Shown here: piece by piece, positions 50,418-60,402 of the stretch
How the letters are laid out: each line of letters begins with the position of its first letter
Numbering within the stretch: position 1 is the first letter of the stretch
Assembly: GCA_000016765.1 (NCBI GenBank)
Contig: CP000699.1
Span: 434,001 to 498,000, forward strand
Length of the DNA stretch: 64,000 nucleotides
Reading direction: 5' to 3'
Source: Rhizorhabdus wittichii RW1
GTDB taxonomy: Bacteria > Pseudomonadota > Alphaproteobacteria > Sphingomonadales > Sphingomonadaceae
Position numbers and translations under genes: made by a program
The notes under the pieces: model-generated
Told to the model about the DNA's origin: nothing
Database searches by the model: none
The model's input: the letters and a program-made list of their open reading frames with translations, nothing else

Positions 50418-52202
50418 CTACTCCTGCTCGGGGACGGCGTCGCGCAGCCGGCGGCGGCCGAACGCCGGCTCGCGGTCGATCTGGCCCATTTCCATGATCT
50501 TGGCGCGCAGCTCGGCGCGCTTCTCGTGGATCGAGGCGATCACCGGTCCCATCGGCACGGCGAGGTCGACCAGCACCGCCTCCGACAATTGCAGGGAGGA
50601 TTCGATCGTCTCGGGCACGGCGTCGGTGGCGCCGGCGCGATAGAGTTCCGCTGCGTGGTTCGGATCGCGGGCGCGGGCGACGATCGTCAGCTCGGGATAA
50701 TTCTGCCGCGCGAGCCGGGTGATGCGGACGACCTGCACCGGATCGTCCATCGTCAGGATCAGCGCGGTCGAGCGCGACAGGTCGAGATGGTCGAGCATGC
50801 CCGGCTTGGCGACATCGCCGAACATCGCCTTGTAGCCGCGCCGACGGGCATTGATCACCGTGTCGATATCGGCATCGACGGCGATATAGGGCTTGTTGTG
50901 CGCATCGAGCATCTGCGCGACGAGCCGCCCGACGCGGCCGAAGCCGGCGATGATCGCGCGTGCCTGGATCGTGTCCGACAGGTCGGGGTCGGCGGCGGTC
51001 TCGCGCTCGTCGACCCGGCGGGCGATGTCGTGCCCGATCTTGGCGAGGATCGGCGTGATCGTCAGCCCGATCGCGGTCACCACCTGCCAGAAGCCGGCGG
51101 TGCCGGGATCGATCAGCCGCGCCTGCGCCGCGGTGGCGAGCACGATCAGCGTGGTTTCCGAAGGGGAGGACATCAGCAGCCCGGTCTCGGCCGCGACCGC
51201 CCGCTTCGCGCCCCAGAAGCGCAGCAGGAAGGCGGTGACCAGCGCCTTGGCGGCGACGATCGCGACGACCGCCAGCGCGACGCTGTCCCAATTGGCGAGG
51301 ATCATCAGCGGGTCGACCGACATGCCGACGGTGATCAGGAAGATGCCGAGCGCCAGCCCCTTGAACGGCGCGGTGACCAGGTCGACCTCGGCATGATAGT
51401 CGGTCTCGGCGATCAGCAGGCCGGCGACCAGCGCGCCGACGATCGGCGACAGGCCGACCGCGGTGGTCGCGATGCTGGCGAGGATGACGACGAGCAGGCT
51501 GGCCGACAGGAACAGCTCGGGATTCTTGGCGCGCGCGGCCTGCGCGAACAGGCGGGGCAGGATCAGCCGCCCCCCGACCATCATCACCGCGATCACGCCG
51601 ATCCCGGAGGCGACCGTGAACAGCAGCCCGTCCCATCCGTCGGTTTCGCCATAGGGCGCCATCGCGCCGAGGATGAACACGATCGGCACCAGCGCGAGAT
51701 CCTCGAACAGGAGGATGCCGAAGGCCCGCTGGCCGACCGCGCCGCTGGTGCCGACCATCGGCAGCACCAGCGCGGTCGACGAGAGCGCCAGCGCGAGGCC
51801 GAGGCCGAACGAGCCGTTCGGCGTCTGGCCGAACAGCCAGAGGCCGCCGCCGATCAGCAGCGCCGACAGGGCCAGCTTCGAGGAGCCCAGCCCGAACACC
51901 GTCCGGCGCAGGCCCCATAATCGCTTGAAGCTCAGCTCGAGGCCAATCGAGAAGAGCAACAGGACGATGCCGAACTCGGCGAAGGGCTCGATCGAGCGCG
52001 GATTGCCGATCGTCACATAATAGAGCCACGGAACCTCATCGATCAGCCGGCCCAGACCGTTGGGGCCCACCAGCATGCCGACCAGGATGAAGCCGATGAC
52101 GGGGGTGATGCGGAAGCGGGCGAAGGCGGGGATGACGAGGCCCGCGGTGCCCAGGACGACGAGCGAATCGCTGAAAGCCGCGGAATGAATGGGTAGCGCC
52201 AT
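50418..52202 (-). CDS. CPA2 (KefB/KefC-type) cation:proton antiporter
   Basis: A 594-residue protein with about 12-13 membrane segments (about 1-385) that carry the CPA2 features GFILVGMLVGPNG, LALALSSTALVLPM and FLITVGMSVDP. It ends with an RCK/TrkA-N nucleotide-binding domain (ARAIIAGFGRVGRLVAQML, about 415-433) and no clear TrkA-C. It exports K+ or Na+ in exchange for H+, probably gated by a ligand. The ATG at 52202 is chosen by the conserved start; the frame is open a little further. It is transcribed away from a second antiporter at 52327. Confidence 0.9.
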   Translation of the reverse strand: MALPIHSAAFSDSLVVLGTAGLVIPAFARFRITPVIGFILVGMLVGPNGLGRLIDEVPWLYYVTIGNPRSIEPFAEFGIVLLLFSIGLELSFKRLWGLRRTVFGLGSSKLALSALLIGGGLWLFGQTPNGSFGLGLALALSSTALVLPMVGTSGAVGQRAFGILLFEDLALVPIVFILGAMAPYGETDGWDGLLFTVASGIGVIAVMMVGGRLILPRLFAQAARAKNPELFLSASLLVVILASIATTAVGLSPIVGALVAGLLIAETDYHAEVDLVTAPFKGLALGIFLITVGMSVDPLMILANWDSVALAVVAIVAAKALVTAFLLRFWGAKRAVAAETGLLMSSPSETTLIVLATAAQARLIDPGTAGFWQVVTAIGLTITPILAKIGHDIARRVDERETAADPDLSDTIQARAIIAGFGRVGRLVAQMLDAHNKPYIAVDADIDTVINARRRGYKAMFGDVAKPGMLDHLDLSRSTALILTMDDPVQVVRITRLARQNYPELTIVARARDPNHAAELYRAGATDAVPETIESSLQLSEAVLVDLAVPMGPVIASIHEKRAELRAKIMEMGQIDREPAFGRRRLRDAVPEQE

Positions 52203-52326
52203 CCGTCGATCATTGCGGATGACGGGCGCCCTGAACACCCTGCGGAGAAATTTCCTTTCCTCGGGGGCCCGACTCCATCATTACACGACGATCACGACCA
52301 TCTCATAGGAAGGGAGACCCCGCCGC

Positions 52327-53952
52327 GTGCCTCACGCGACACCGCTCATCGCAACCATCGTCGGCGGCCTAACGCTGGCTTTCATCTTCGGCGCGGTCGC
52401 CCAACGGCTCCGCATTCCTCCTTTGGTCGGCTACCTGATGGCCGGCGTCGCGGCGGGCCCCTTCACGCCGGGCTATGTCGCGGATCAGCATCTTGCCAAC
52501 GAACTCGCCGAACTCGGCGTCATCCTGCTGATGTTCGGCGTCGGCCTGCATTTCTCGGTGCGCGACCTGATGGCCGTGCGCAAGATCGCGATTCCGGGCG
52601 CCGTCACGCAGATCGCGGTGGCGACGCTGATGGGCATGGGCCTGGCGGCGTTGCTGGGCTGGAGCCTGGCGGGCGGCATCGTCTTCGGCCTGGCCTTGTC
52701 GGTCGCCAGCACGGTGGTGCTGCTGCGCGCGTTGCAGGAGCGCAAGATCCTCGACACCGAGCGCGGCAAGATCGCGGTGGGCTGGCTGATCGTCGAAGAC
52801 CTGGCGATGGTGCTCGCGCTCGTGCTGCTGCCGGCGCTGGCGCAGGGCGGAAGCGGCGGCGGCAGCGCGATCTGGGCGGTCCTGGCGCTGACGGTCGGCA
52901 AGGTCATCGCGTTCATCGCCTTCATGATGATCGTCGGCCGGCGGGTGATCCCCTGGGCGCTGCACTATGTCGCCCATACCGGCTCGCGCGAGCTGTTCCG
53001 GCTCGCGGTGCTCGCGATCGCGCTCGGCGTCGCGTTCGGCGCGGCGATGCTGTTCGGCGTGTCCTTCGCGCTGGGCGCCTTCTTCGCGGGCATGATCCTC
53101 GCCGAATCGCCGCTCAGCCAGCGCGCGGCCAACGAGACGCTGCCGCTGCGCGACGCCTTCGCGGTGCTGTTCTTCGTCTCGGTCGGCATGCTGTTCAACC
53201 CGCATGTCGTAACCGACGAGCCGTTGCCGCTGCTCGGCACCGTCGCGATCATCATCGTCGGCAAGTCGATCGCGGCGCTGGCGATCGTCATGGCGTTCCG
53301 CCACTCGGCCGCCACCGCGCTCACCATCGCGGCCAGCCTCGCGCAGATCGGCGAATTCTCGTTCATCCTGGCGACGATGGGGCATGAGCTGAAGCTGATC
53401 CCCGCCGTGGCGCGCGACCTGATCCTCGCCGGGGCGATCATCTCGATCCTGCTCAACCCGCTGATCTTCGCGATCGTCGGGCGCTATGGGCGCAAATGGA
53501 TGCCCGAGAAGGTGGCGGACGAGGCCGCGACGCCGCCGCCGCCGCGCGGGCATGTCGTCCTGATCGGCTATGGCCGGGTCGGATCGCTGGTCGGCCGCAA
53601 GCTGCTCGAGGCGGGCGAGCAGGTGACGATCATCGAGGCGCAACCCGACGCGACCGGCCTGCCGGAGCATCCCAATGCGACCGTGCTGATCGGCAATGCC
53701 TGCGAGGCGTCGCCGCTCGACCAGGCCCGGCTCGAAAAGGCGCGGCTGCTCTGCATCGCCATCGCCGAGGGCTTCGAGGTTGGCCAGATCGTCGAGCGCG
53801 CGCGCAAGGCCAATCCTGCGATCCGGATCATCGCCCGCGCGCAGGACGAGGCCGAAGTCGAGCATTTCTCGAAGATGGGCGCCGACGTGGCGATCACCGG
53901 CGAGCGCGAAATCGCCCGATCCATGGTAGACTACGCCTTCAAGCCGCGCTGA
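52327..53952 (+). CDS. CPA2 antiporter, YbaL-like
   Basis: A 541-residue antiporter with a transport domain (PPLVGYLMAGVAAGPFTPG, LALSVASTVVLLRALQE, LFFVSVGMLFNP) and a C-terminal RCK domain (GHVVLIGYGRVGSLVGRKL, about 416-434). The arrangement fits the YbaL/RosB type. It starts with GTG after GGAAGGGAG. It is not a close copy of the neighbour on the minus strand, so the pair is a head-to-head arrangement of distant relatives sharing a 124-base intergenic region. Confidence 0.9.
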   Translation: MPHATPLIATIVGGLTLAFIFGAVAQRLRIPPLVGYLMAGVAAGPFTPGYVADQHLANELAELGVILLMFGVGLHFSVRDLMAVRKIAIPGAVTQIAVATLMGMGLAALLGWSLAGGIVFGLALSVASTVVLLRALQERKILDTERGKIAVGWLIVEDLAMVLALVLLPALAQGGSGGGSAIWAVLALTVGKVIAFIAFMMIVGRRVIPWALHYVAHTGSRELFRLAVLAIALGVAFGAAMLFGVSFALGAFFAGMILAESPLSQRAANETLPLRDAFAVLFFVSVGMLFNPHVVTDEPLPLLGTVAIIIVGKSIAALAIVMAFRHSAATALTIAASLAQIGEFSFILATMGHELKLIPAVARDLILAGAIISILLNPLIFAIVGRYGRKWMPEKVADEAATPPPPRGHVVLIGYGRVGSLVGRKLLEAGEQVTIIEAQPDATGLPEHPNATVLIGNACEASPLDQARLEKARLLCIAIAEGFEVGQIVERARKANPAIRIIARAQDEAEVEHFSKMGADVAITGEREIARSMVDYAFKPR

Positions 53953-53968
53953 GCGGAGGAGGACGGGG

Positions 53969-55171
53969 ATGGGAAGCAGGCTGGTCGTCGCGGGCGGCGG
54001 CCCCGCCGGGATGATGGCCGGCCTGTTGTTCGCGCGGGCGGGCGTGGAGACGCTGGTCGTCGAGAAGCATGGCGATTTCCTGCGCGATTTCCGCGGGGAC
54101 ACCGTCCATCCCTCGACGATCGAGCTGTTCGACGAGCTCGGCCTCGCCGAGGCGCTGCTGGCGCGCGAGCATGACATGGTCACCGACGTCTCGGCGTCGG
54201 TCGGCGGGCGGCGCTATCGGGTGGCCGACCTCACCCATCTGCCGGTTCGCCACAAATTCATGATGATGATGCCGCAATGGCATTTCCTCGATTTCGTGCG
54301 CGACGCGGCGAGCCGCTGGCCGGCCTTCGCGCTGCGCATGGAGAGCGAGGTGGTCGGGCTGACCGAGACGGGCGGGCGAGTGGACGGCGTGCGCCTCGCC
54401 GACGGCGAGACGATCCCGGCCGACCTGGTGATCGCCGCCGACGGACGCGGCTCGATCCTGCGCGAGGCGGCGGGGCTTCCCCGCGAGGACCTCGGCGCGC
54501 CGATCGACGTCTTCTGGTTCCGGGTGCCCAAGCCGCGCACCGCGCACAACGAGACGATGGGCCGCTTCGCGCCGGGCACGGTGATCGCGATGATCGACCG
54601 GGGCGACTATTGGCAATGCGCCTTCGTCTTCGCCAAGGGCGGCGCCGACCGCATCCGCGCCGAGGGGCTCGACGCCTTCCGGACGCGGGTGGCGCTCGCG
54701 GAGCCCGAGATCGCGGGGAGCCTCGAGGCGATCGCCTCCTGGGACGACGTCAAGCTGCTGTCGGTCTCGCTCGACCGGCTGACCCGCTGGCACCGGCCCG
54801 GCCTGCTGGCGATCGGCGACGCCGCCCATGCCATGTCGCCGGTCGGCGGGGTGGGGATCAACCTGGCGATCCAGGATGCGGTGGCGGCGGCGAACATCCT
54901 CGCCGGGCCGATGGCGCGGGGCGCGCCGGTCGACGGCCTGCTCGGCAAGGTCCAGGCGCGGCGGATGCTGCCCGTCCGGGTGATCCAGGGCTTGCAGCGC
55001 GCGGTCCATGCCGGCGTACTCGGCCCGACGCTCGATGCGACCGCGCAAATGGAGGCGCCGTTCGCGCTGCGGCTGATCGGCCGCTGTCCGCTGCTCCAGC
55101 GGATACCGGCGCGGATCGTCGGGCTGGGCGTCCGGCGCGAGCATGTCCGGTCGCCGGCGGTTAATGTATAG
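53969..55171 (+). CDS. FAD-dependent monooxygenase (UbiH/PHBH-like)
   Basis: A 400-residue flavoprotein of the p-hydroxybenzoate hydroxylase fold. It has the N-terminal FAD motif VVAGGGPAGMMAGLLFARAG (about 6-25), a middle DLVIAADGRGS (about 152-162), and the second FAD motif GLLAIGDAAHAMSPVGGVG (about 275-293). Such enzymes hydroxylate aromatic or quinone rings with NAD(P)H and O2. The substrate is not readable from sequence. It lies 17 bases after the antiporter and may be co-transcribed. It is convergent with icd. Confidence 0.9.
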   Translation: MGSRLVVAGGGPAGMMAGLLFARAGVETLVVEKHGDFLRDFRGDTVHPSTIELFDELGLAEALLAREHDMVTDVSASVGGRRYRVADLTHLPVRHKFMMMMPQWHFLDFVRDAASRWPAFALRMESEVVGLTETGGRVDGVRLADGETIPADLVIAADGRGSILREAAGLPREDLGAPIDVFWFRVPKPRTAHNETMGRFAPGTVIAMIDRGDYWQCAFVFAKGGADRIRAEGLDAFRTRVALAEPEIAGSLEAIASWDDVKLLSVSLDRLTRWHRPGLLAIGDAAHAMSPVGGVGINLAIQDAVAAANILAGPMARGAPVDGLLGKVQARRMLPVRVIQGLQRAVHAGVLGPTLDATAQMEAPFALRLIGRCPLLQRIPARIVGLGVRREHVRSPAVNV

Positions 55172-55176
55172 ATGAT

Positions 55177-55212
55177 AAAAGAAAAGGGCGCCATTCCAGT
55201 GGAATGACGCCC
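55177..55212 (-). terminator. Rho-independent terminator of icd
   Basis: On the minus strand the stem GGGCGTCATTCC/GGAATGGCGCCC (one mismatch) is followed by TTTTCTTTT (55177-55185). It lies 22 bases after the icd stop. The stem also reads well from the plus strand and may end the monooxygenase transcript. Confidence 0.85.
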
Positions 55213-55234
55213 TGATCTCGGAAGGTGCTGGAAC

Positions 55235-56455
55235 TTACTTCCAGTTCGCCATCTCGGCTTCGAGGTTGACGCGGATCTGCTCGAAGAACTGCTCGGTGGT
55301 CATCCAGGGCTGGTCCGGGCCGATCAGGATCGCGAGGTCCTTGGTCATCCCGCCCTTCTCGACGGTCTGGATGCAGACGCGCTCGAGCGTCTCGGCGAAC
55401 TTGACCACGTCGGGGGTACCGTCGAACTTGCCGCGGAACTGCAGGCCCTGCGTCCAGGCGAAGATCGAGGCGATCGGGTTGGTCGAGGTCTGCTTGCCCG
55501 CCTGGTGCATGCGATAGTGGCGGGTGACGGTGCCGTGCGCCGCCTCGGCCTCGATCGTCTTGCCGTCCGGCGACATCAGCACCGAGGTCATCAGGCCGAG
55601 CGAGCCGAAGCCCTGCGCGACGGTGTCCGACTGGACGTCGCCGTCGTAATTCTTGCAGGCCCAGACGAACTTGCCGCTCCACTTGAGCGCCGAGGCGACC
55701 ATGTCGTCGATCAGGCGATGCTCGTAGACGATGTTGCGCGCCTTGAACTTGTCGGCGAACTCGGCGTCGAACACGTCCTGGAACAGGTCCTTGAAGCGGC
55801 CGTCATAGGCCTTGAGGATGGTGTTCTTGGTCGAGAGATAGAGCGGCCATCCGCGATCGACCGCATAGTTCATGCTGGCGCGGGCGAAGTCGCGGATCGA
55901 CTCGTCGAGATTGTACATGCCCATCGCGACGCCGGCCGACGGATATTGGAAGACCTCATGCTCGATGGTCTCGCCATTGTCGCCTTCCCAGATCATGCGG
56001 AGCTTGCCGGGGCCGGGGACGAGGAAGTCGGTGGCGCGATACTGGTCGCCGAAGGCGTGACGGCCGACGACGATCGGATCGGTCCAGCCCGGCACCAGCC
56101 TGGGGACGTTCTTGATCACGATCGGCTCGCGGAACACGACGCCGCCCAGGATGTTGCGGATCGTGCCGTTCGGCGACTTCCACATCTTCTTGAGCTTGAA
56201 TTCCTCGACGCGGGCCTCGTCCGGGGTGATCGTCGCGCACTTCACGCCGACGCCGTACTTCTGGATCGCCTTGGCGCTGTCGATGGTGATCTGGTCGTTG
56301 GTCTCGTCGCGCTTCTCGACGGACAGGTCGTAATATTCCAGGCCGATGTCGAGATAGGGGAGGATCAGGCGCTCGCGAATCCATTGCCAGATGATCCGCG
56401 TCATTTCATCGCCGTCGAGCTCGACGACGGGAGTTTTCACCTTGATCTTCGCCAT
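55235..56455 (-). CDS. icd: NADP-dependent isocitrate dehydrogenase
   Basis: Oxidatively decarboxylates isocitrate to 2-oxoglutarate in the TCA cycle with NADP+. The 406-residue length and motifs [13 protein letters not shown] (about 93-105), [16 protein letters not shown] (about 211-226) and [11 protein letters not shown] near 310 show the eukaryote-like dimeric type, which is common in Alphaproteobacteria, rather than the E. coli type. It is a single gene with its own terminator. Confidence 0.97.
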   Translation of the reverse strand: MAKIKVKTPVVELDGDEMTRIIWQWIRERLILPYLDIGLEYYDLSVEKRDETNDQITIDSAKAIQKYGVGVKCATITPDEARVEEFKLKKMWKSPNGTIRNILGGVVFREPIVIKNVPRLVPGWTDPIVVGRHAFGDQYRATDFLVPGPGKLRMIWEGDNGETIEHEVFQYPSAGVAMGMYNLDESIRDFARASMNYAVDRGWPLYLSTKNTILKAYDGRFKDLFQDVFDAEFADKFKARNIVYEHRLIDDMVASALKWSGKFVWACKNYDGDVQSDTVAQGFGSLGLMTSVLMSPDGKTIEAEAAHGTVTRHYRMHQAGKQTSTNPIASIFAWTQGLQFRGKFDGTPDVVKFAETLERVCIQTVEKGGMTKDLAILIGPDQPWMTTEQFFEQIRVNLEAEMANWK

Positions 56456-56619
56456 GCTTTTCTATCTCCGGGGGAGGAAAGTTCCGGCCGTCCCTATGCC
56501 AGCAAATCGGCAGGATCAACCATTGCCGGCCCAATTATTCGCAAGCGCGGCCGGAAAAGCGGACCCCGAAGGTCGCCGGGATGATTGTCAGCCCCATCCG
56601 GCATCCCTACACTGCAGCG

Positions 56620-57354
56620 ATGACATCCCTCGACAAACCCGACATCGGAACGACCTCGATCAAATGGCGCTGGCCCAGCGTCCATCCCGAGGGTCGCAAA
56701 TTCGTCCTGCTCTCGGCAGTGATCTGCCTGATCTTCGCTCTTCTGGCATGGGAGACGCTCGCCTGGCCGATGGCCGGCATCACCATCTGGGTGGCCGCCT
56801 TCTTCCGCGATCCCGTCCGCAGCACCCCGACCGGCGAGGGCCTCGTGATCGCGCCCGCCGACGGGCTGGTGACGATGATCACCACCGTGCCGCCGCCGCG
56901 CGAGCTGGCCGGCGAGGACGGGCTCGGCGACGCGCCGATGACCCGCGTCTCGATCTTCATGTCGGTGTTCGACGTCCACATCAACCGCACGCCCATCGCG
57001 GGCACGATCAAGCGCGTCGCCTATATCGCCGGCAGCTTCCTCAACGCCGACCTCGACAAGGCGAGCGAGGAGAATGAGCGCCAGCATTTCCTGGTCGAGG
57101 GCGCCGACGGCACCCGCATCGGCTTCACCCAGATCGCCGGCCTCGTCGCCCGCCGCATCGTGCCCTTCGTCAAGGCCGGCGACGTCGTCGGCCTCGGCCA
57201 GCGCGTCGGCCTGATCCGCTTCGGCAGCCGGGTCGACGTCTATCTGCCGGCCGGCACCGGGCACCGCGTCGCGCTCGGCCAGCGGACCATCGCCGGCGAG
57301 ACGGTGATCGCCAGGCTCGGCGAAGCCGATCGCAGCATCGGCGCGGCGCAATGA
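56620..57354 (+). CDS. psd: Phosphatidylserine decarboxylase proenzyme
   Basis: Forms phosphatidylethanolamine; the protein cuts itself at a Gly-Ser pair to make a pyruvoyl group. The 244-residue product (ATG at 56620; an ATG at 56581 is possible) has the VHPEGRKFV start, two membrane segments about 28-60, [22 protein letters not shown] and the probable cleavage site RFGSR near 210. It is the short PSD type. It directly precedes pssA, the enzyme that makes its substrate. Confidence 0.94.
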   Translation: MTSLDKPDIGTTSIKWRWPSVHPEGRKFVLLSAVICLIFALLAWETLAWPMAGITIWVAAFFRDPVRSTPTGEGLVIAPADGLVTMITTVPPPRELAGEDGLGDAPMTRVSIFMSVFDVHINRTPIAGTIKRVAYIAGSFLNADLDKASEENERQHFLVEGADGTRIGFTQIAGLVARRIVPFVKAGDVVGLGQRVGLIRFGSRVDVYLPAGTGHRVALGQRTIAGETVIARLGEADRSIGAAQ

Positions 57355-57391
57355 TGTCCCGCCCCCTCCCGGCCGGGGCCTCGATCGCCTG

Positions 57392-58189
57392 ATGCGCGGA
57401 CGCCGTCAGAATATCCGCCGCGGCATACCCGCGCGCGCCGTCGCCCCCAATGCGGTGACCGCCCTCGCGCTCTGCTCGGGGCTGACCGGGGTGCGCTTCG
57501 CGATCGCCGGGGACTGGGAGAAGGCGCTGATCGCCATCGCCATCGCCGGGGTGCTCGACGGGCTCGACGGGCGGATCGCGCGGCTGCTGAAGGGCGAGAG
57601 CCGGTTCGGCGCCGAGCTCGATTCGCTGTCGGACGTGATCGCCTTCGGCGTCTCGCCCGCGATCATCATGTTCCTCTGGTCGCTGAACGAGATCCCGCGT
57701 TTCGGCTGGATCTTCGCGCTCGGCTATGCAGTCTGCGCGGCGCTGCGGCTCGCCCGCTTCAACGCCTCGATCGATACCGCCGAGCATCCCCGCAAGGTGG
57801 CGGGGTTCCTGACCGGCGTCCCGGCGCCGCTCGGCGCGGGGCTGATGCTGGTGCCGGTGGCGATGTGGCTGTGGAGCGACCTGTGGTGGTTCCGCGATCC
57901 CTATTTCATCTGCGGATGGGCCGCGCTGGTCGGCTGCCTGATGATCTCCGACATCGCGACCTACAGCTGGTCGTCGCTCCATATATCGCGCGCCTGGCGG
58001 CTGCCGGCGTTGCTGCTGGTGGCGATGCTGGGCGCCGCGCTGTTCAACGCGCCCTGGCACACGCTCAGCGTCTTCATGCTCGGCTATCTGGCGACCGTGC
58101 CGTTCAGCGCGGCCTCCTATCGCCGCATCAGGCGGCGGCGCGCCACGCCTGCGCCGACGCCGCCGGCCGACCCTGCACCTGCCGAATGA
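57392..58189 (+). CDS. pssA: CDP-diacylglycerol-serine O-phosphatidyltransferase
   Basis: Makes phosphatidylserine from CDP-diacylglycerol and serine in the inner membrane. The 265-residue protein has about seven helices and the CDP-alcohol phosphotransferase motif DGLDGRIAR..., whose acidic residues end in ELDSLSD (about 56-81). It starts 37 bases after psd, a coupled pair for phosphatidylethanolamine. Its last 62 bases overlap the convergent small gene at 58128, unusual for an essential lipid gene. The C-terminus is Pro/Ala-rich. Confidence 0.94.
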   Translation: MRGRRQNIRRGIPARAVAPNAVTALALCSGLTGVRFAIAGDWEKALIAIAIAGVLDGLDGRIARLLKGESRFGAELDSLSDVIAFGVSPAIIMFLWSLNEIPRFGWIFALGYAVCAALRLARFNASIDTAEHPRKVAGFLTGVPAPLGAGLMLVPVAMWLWSDLWWFRDPYFICGWAALVGCLMISDIATYSWSSLHISRAWRLPALLLVAMLGAALFNAPWHTLSVFMLGYLATVPFSAASYRRIRRRRATPAPTPPADPAPAE

Positions 58190-58355
58190 CCCGGAAGCGC
58201 CGCTCCGCGACCGGGCGGAGCGGCGGAGTGGGCGAGGGGACGATGCCCAGGGCGCGCAGGATATAGGGCATCTCCGAACGGACCGTGGCCGCGATCGCCG
58301 CGATCGAGATGATGAACACACCCGAGAACAGGGCGAAGGAGAGAAGCTGAAGCAT
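58128..58355 (-). CDS. Small single-span membrane protein, unknown
   Basis: A 75-residue frame with AAAGGA 8 bases before its ATG. The N-terminus is one hydrophobic helix (QLLSFALFSGVFIISIAAIA, about 3-22) followed by EMPYILRALGIVPSP and a basic tail. The tail overlaps the end of pssA on the other strand. The good ribosome site and membrane helix support a real gene, although no family was recognised. Confidence 0.55.
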   Translation of the reverse strand: MLQLLSFALFSGVFIISIAAIAATVRSEMPYILRALGIVPSPTPPLRPVAERRFRVIRQVQGRPAASAQAWRAAA

Positions 58356-58520
58356 CGTCTTGTCCTTTGTCGTCCGTTTCCGGCGCGTTCGCTTCCTGGG
58401 GCTTCGATGACCGGGAAAAGCGCCTGAAATCTCGTTCTGCTCCCAATGTTCATGATTTGTTCTTGCGTGTCAAGCCTTGATTTCGCACGGCAGGTCGCAT
58501 AGAGGCCCGGCCATTCCACA

Positions 58521-58567
58521 TGCGGGGCACATAGTCCGGTGCCGGGTTTCCCGGTTCCCGCCCCGCA
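58521..58567 (+). promoter_or_regulatory. Structured leader before rpsB
   Basis: An outer stem TGCGGGGC (58521-58528) with GCCCCGCA (58560-58567) encloses an inner hairpin CCGGG-TTT-CCCGG (58542-58546 and 58550-58554). It lies just before the rpsB ribosome site. It could be an autoregulatory leader read by S2, as known in other bacteria, or a promoter-proximal hairpin. Confidence 0.5.
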
Positions 58568-58596
58568 GAGGTTCAACCGGGTAAGGAGAAAATCCT

Positions 58597-59349
58597 ATGG
58601 CGGCTCCCACCGTCTCCATGCAGGCGTTGCTCGACGCCGGCGCGCATTTCGGTCACCAGACCCACCGCTGGAATCCGAAGATGAAGCCGTATCTGTTCGG
58701 CGACCGCAACGGCATCCACATCATCGACCTGTCGCAGACCGTGCCGCTGATGGCGCGCGCGCTCGATTTGATCAGCCAGACCGTCCAGCACGGCGGCAAG
58801 GTCCTGTTCGTCGGCACCAAGCGCCAGGCGCAGGAGCCGATCGCCGAGGCCGCGCGCCGGTCGGGCCAGCATTATGTCAACCATCGCTGGCTGGGCGGCA
58901 TGCTCACCAACTGGAAGACCATCTCGAACTCGATCAAGCGCTTCAAGGCGCTCGAGGAGCAGCTGTCGGGCGACACCCATGGCCTGACCAAGAAGGAAGT
59001 CCTCCAGCTCACCCGCGAGCGCGACAAGTTCGAGCTGTCGCTCGGCGGCATCCGCGACATGGGCGGCATCCCGGACGTGATGTTCGTGATCGACGCCAAC
59101 AAGGAAGAGCTGGCGATCAAGGAAGCCAACACGCTCGGCATCCCGGTCGTCGCGATCCTCGATTCGAACGTCAGCCCGGACGGCATCGCCTTCCCGGTTC
59201 CCGCCAATGACGACGCCGCCCGCGCGATCCGTCTCTATTGCGAGGCTGTCGCCGAGGCCGCGACCCGTGGCGCCCAGGGCGGCCGTCAGGCCCGCGGCGA
59301 GGATCTCGGCGCCGCCGTCGAGGCTCCGAGCGAAGACGCGCTCGCGTAA
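58597..59349 (+). CDS. rpsB: 30S ribosomal protein S2
   Basis: Small-subunit ribosomal protein. The 250-residue product has [15 protein letters not shown] (about 18-32), [12 protein letters not shown] (about 99-110), [17 protein letters not shown] and [23 protein letters not shown] precedes the ATG. It pairs with tsf, but a REP doublet of about 80 bases sits between them. The last 25 residues are a variable acidic and Gly-rich tail. Confidence 0.98.
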   Translation: MAAPTVSMQALLDAGAHFGHQTHRWNPKMKPYLFGDRNGIHIIDLSQTVPLMARALDLISQTVQHGGKVLFVGTKRQAQEPIAEAARRSGQHYVNHRWLGGMLTNWKTISNSIKRFKALEEQLSGDTHGLTKKEVLQLTRERDKFELSLGGIRDMGGIPDVMFVIDANKEELAIKEANTLGIPVVAILDSNVSPDGIAFPVPANDDAARAIRLYCEAVAEAATRGAQGGRQARGEDLGAAVEAPSEDALA

Positions 59350-59358
59350 TAATTCCAT

Positions 59359-59441
59359 CGTCATCCCGGCCTAGGCCGGGATCTCGCGGGTCGTGCCCGG
59401 CACGACGCTTCTGTGAGACCCCGGCCCGCGCCGGGGTGACG
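59359..59441. repeat. REP-type doublet between rpsB and tsf
   Basis: Left arm CGTCATCCCGGCCTAGGCCGG and right arm ending CGCCGGGGTGACG form facing GC hairpins, about 30 bases apart. The outer GTCAT end is shared with the doublets at 22181 and 33906. It splits a pair of highly expressed translation genes. Confidence 0.88.
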
Positions 59442-59464
59442 CATTCGTACGAAAGGAAAAGCAT

Positions 59465-60388
59465 ATGGCGGAGATCACCGCTGCTGCCGTCAAGGAGCTT
59501 CGCGAGAAGTCCGGCGCCGGCATGATGGACTGCAAGAAGGCGCTGACCGAGACCAACGGCGACATGGAAGCCGCGGTCGACTGGCTGCGCACCAAGGGCC
59601 TCGCCACCGCCGCCAAGAAGTCGAGCCGCACCGCGGCCGAGGGCCTGGTCGGCGTCAGCGTCGAGGGCACCAAGGGCGCCGCGGTCGAGGTCAACTCGGA
59701 GACCGACTTCGTCGCCAAGAACGACCAGTTCCAGGATTTCGTCCGCACCGTGACCCAGCTCGCGCTGACGGCGGGTGACGACGTCGCGGCGCTGGCCGGC
59801 GCGGGCTATCCGGGCGGCGGCACCGTGGCGGAGAAGCTGACGTCGAACATCGCGACGATCGGCGAGAACCAGACGCTGCGCCGCGCCAAGGTCGTCGAAG
59901 TGTCGAAGGGCACCGTCGTTCCCTACGTCCACAACGCCGCCGTGCCGGGCCTCGGCAAGATCGGCGTGCTCGTCGCGCTCGAGGGCGACGCCCCGGTCGC
60001 CGAGATGGAGACCGTCGGCAAGCAGATCGCGATGCACATCGCCGCCGCCTTCCCGCAGGCGCTGACCGAGGACGGCCTCGACCCGGTCGTGATCGAGCGC
60101 GAGCGCGCGATCGCCGCCGAGAAGGCAGCCGAGTCGGGCAAGCCGGCCGAGATCGTCGAGAAGATGGTCCAGGGCGCGGTCGCGAAGTTCCGCAAGGAGA
60201 ACGCGCTGCTCAGCCAGGTCTTCGTGATCGACAACAAGACCCCGATCGCGCAGGTCGTCGCCAACGCCGCCAAGGCGGCCGGCGGCTCGATCACGCTGAA
60301 GGACTATGTCCGCTTCCAGCTCGGCGAAGGCATCGAGAAGGAAACCAGCGATTTCGCTGCCGAGGTCGCGGCGGCCGTCAAGGGCTGA
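59465..60388 (+). CDS. tsf: Elongation factor Ts
   Basis: Nucleotide-exchange factor for EF-Tu. The 307-residue product has the UBA-like N-terminus and the signature [13 protein letters not shown] (about 16-28), then [16 protein letters not shown], and the long dimerisation domain with conserved text at 160-260. GAAAGGAAAA precedes the ATG. A strong terminator follows, so it ends the rpsB-tsf unit. Confidence 0.98.
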   Translation: MAEITAAAVKELREKSGAGMMDCKKALTETNGDMEAAVDWLRTKGLATAAKKSSRTAAEGLVGVSVEGTKGAAVEVNSETDFVAKNDQFQDFVRTVTQLALTAGDDVAALAGAGYPGGGTVAEKLTSNIATIGENQTLRRAKVVEVSKGTVVPYVHNAAVPGLGKIGVLVALEGDAPVAEMETVGKQIAMHIAAAFPQALTEDGLDPVVIERERAIAAEKAAESGKPAEIVEKMVQGAVAKFRKENALLSQVFVIDNKTPIAQVVANAAKAAGGSITLKDYVRFQLGEGIEKETSDFAAEVAAAVKG

Positions 60389-60402
60389 TCGGATCGAAGA
60401 AG

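Noticed and set aside
48811-52029. A 1072-residue minus-strand frame across EmrB and the antiporter
   Set aside because: An alternate frame of two well supported genes; no domain and very Arg/Ala-rich.
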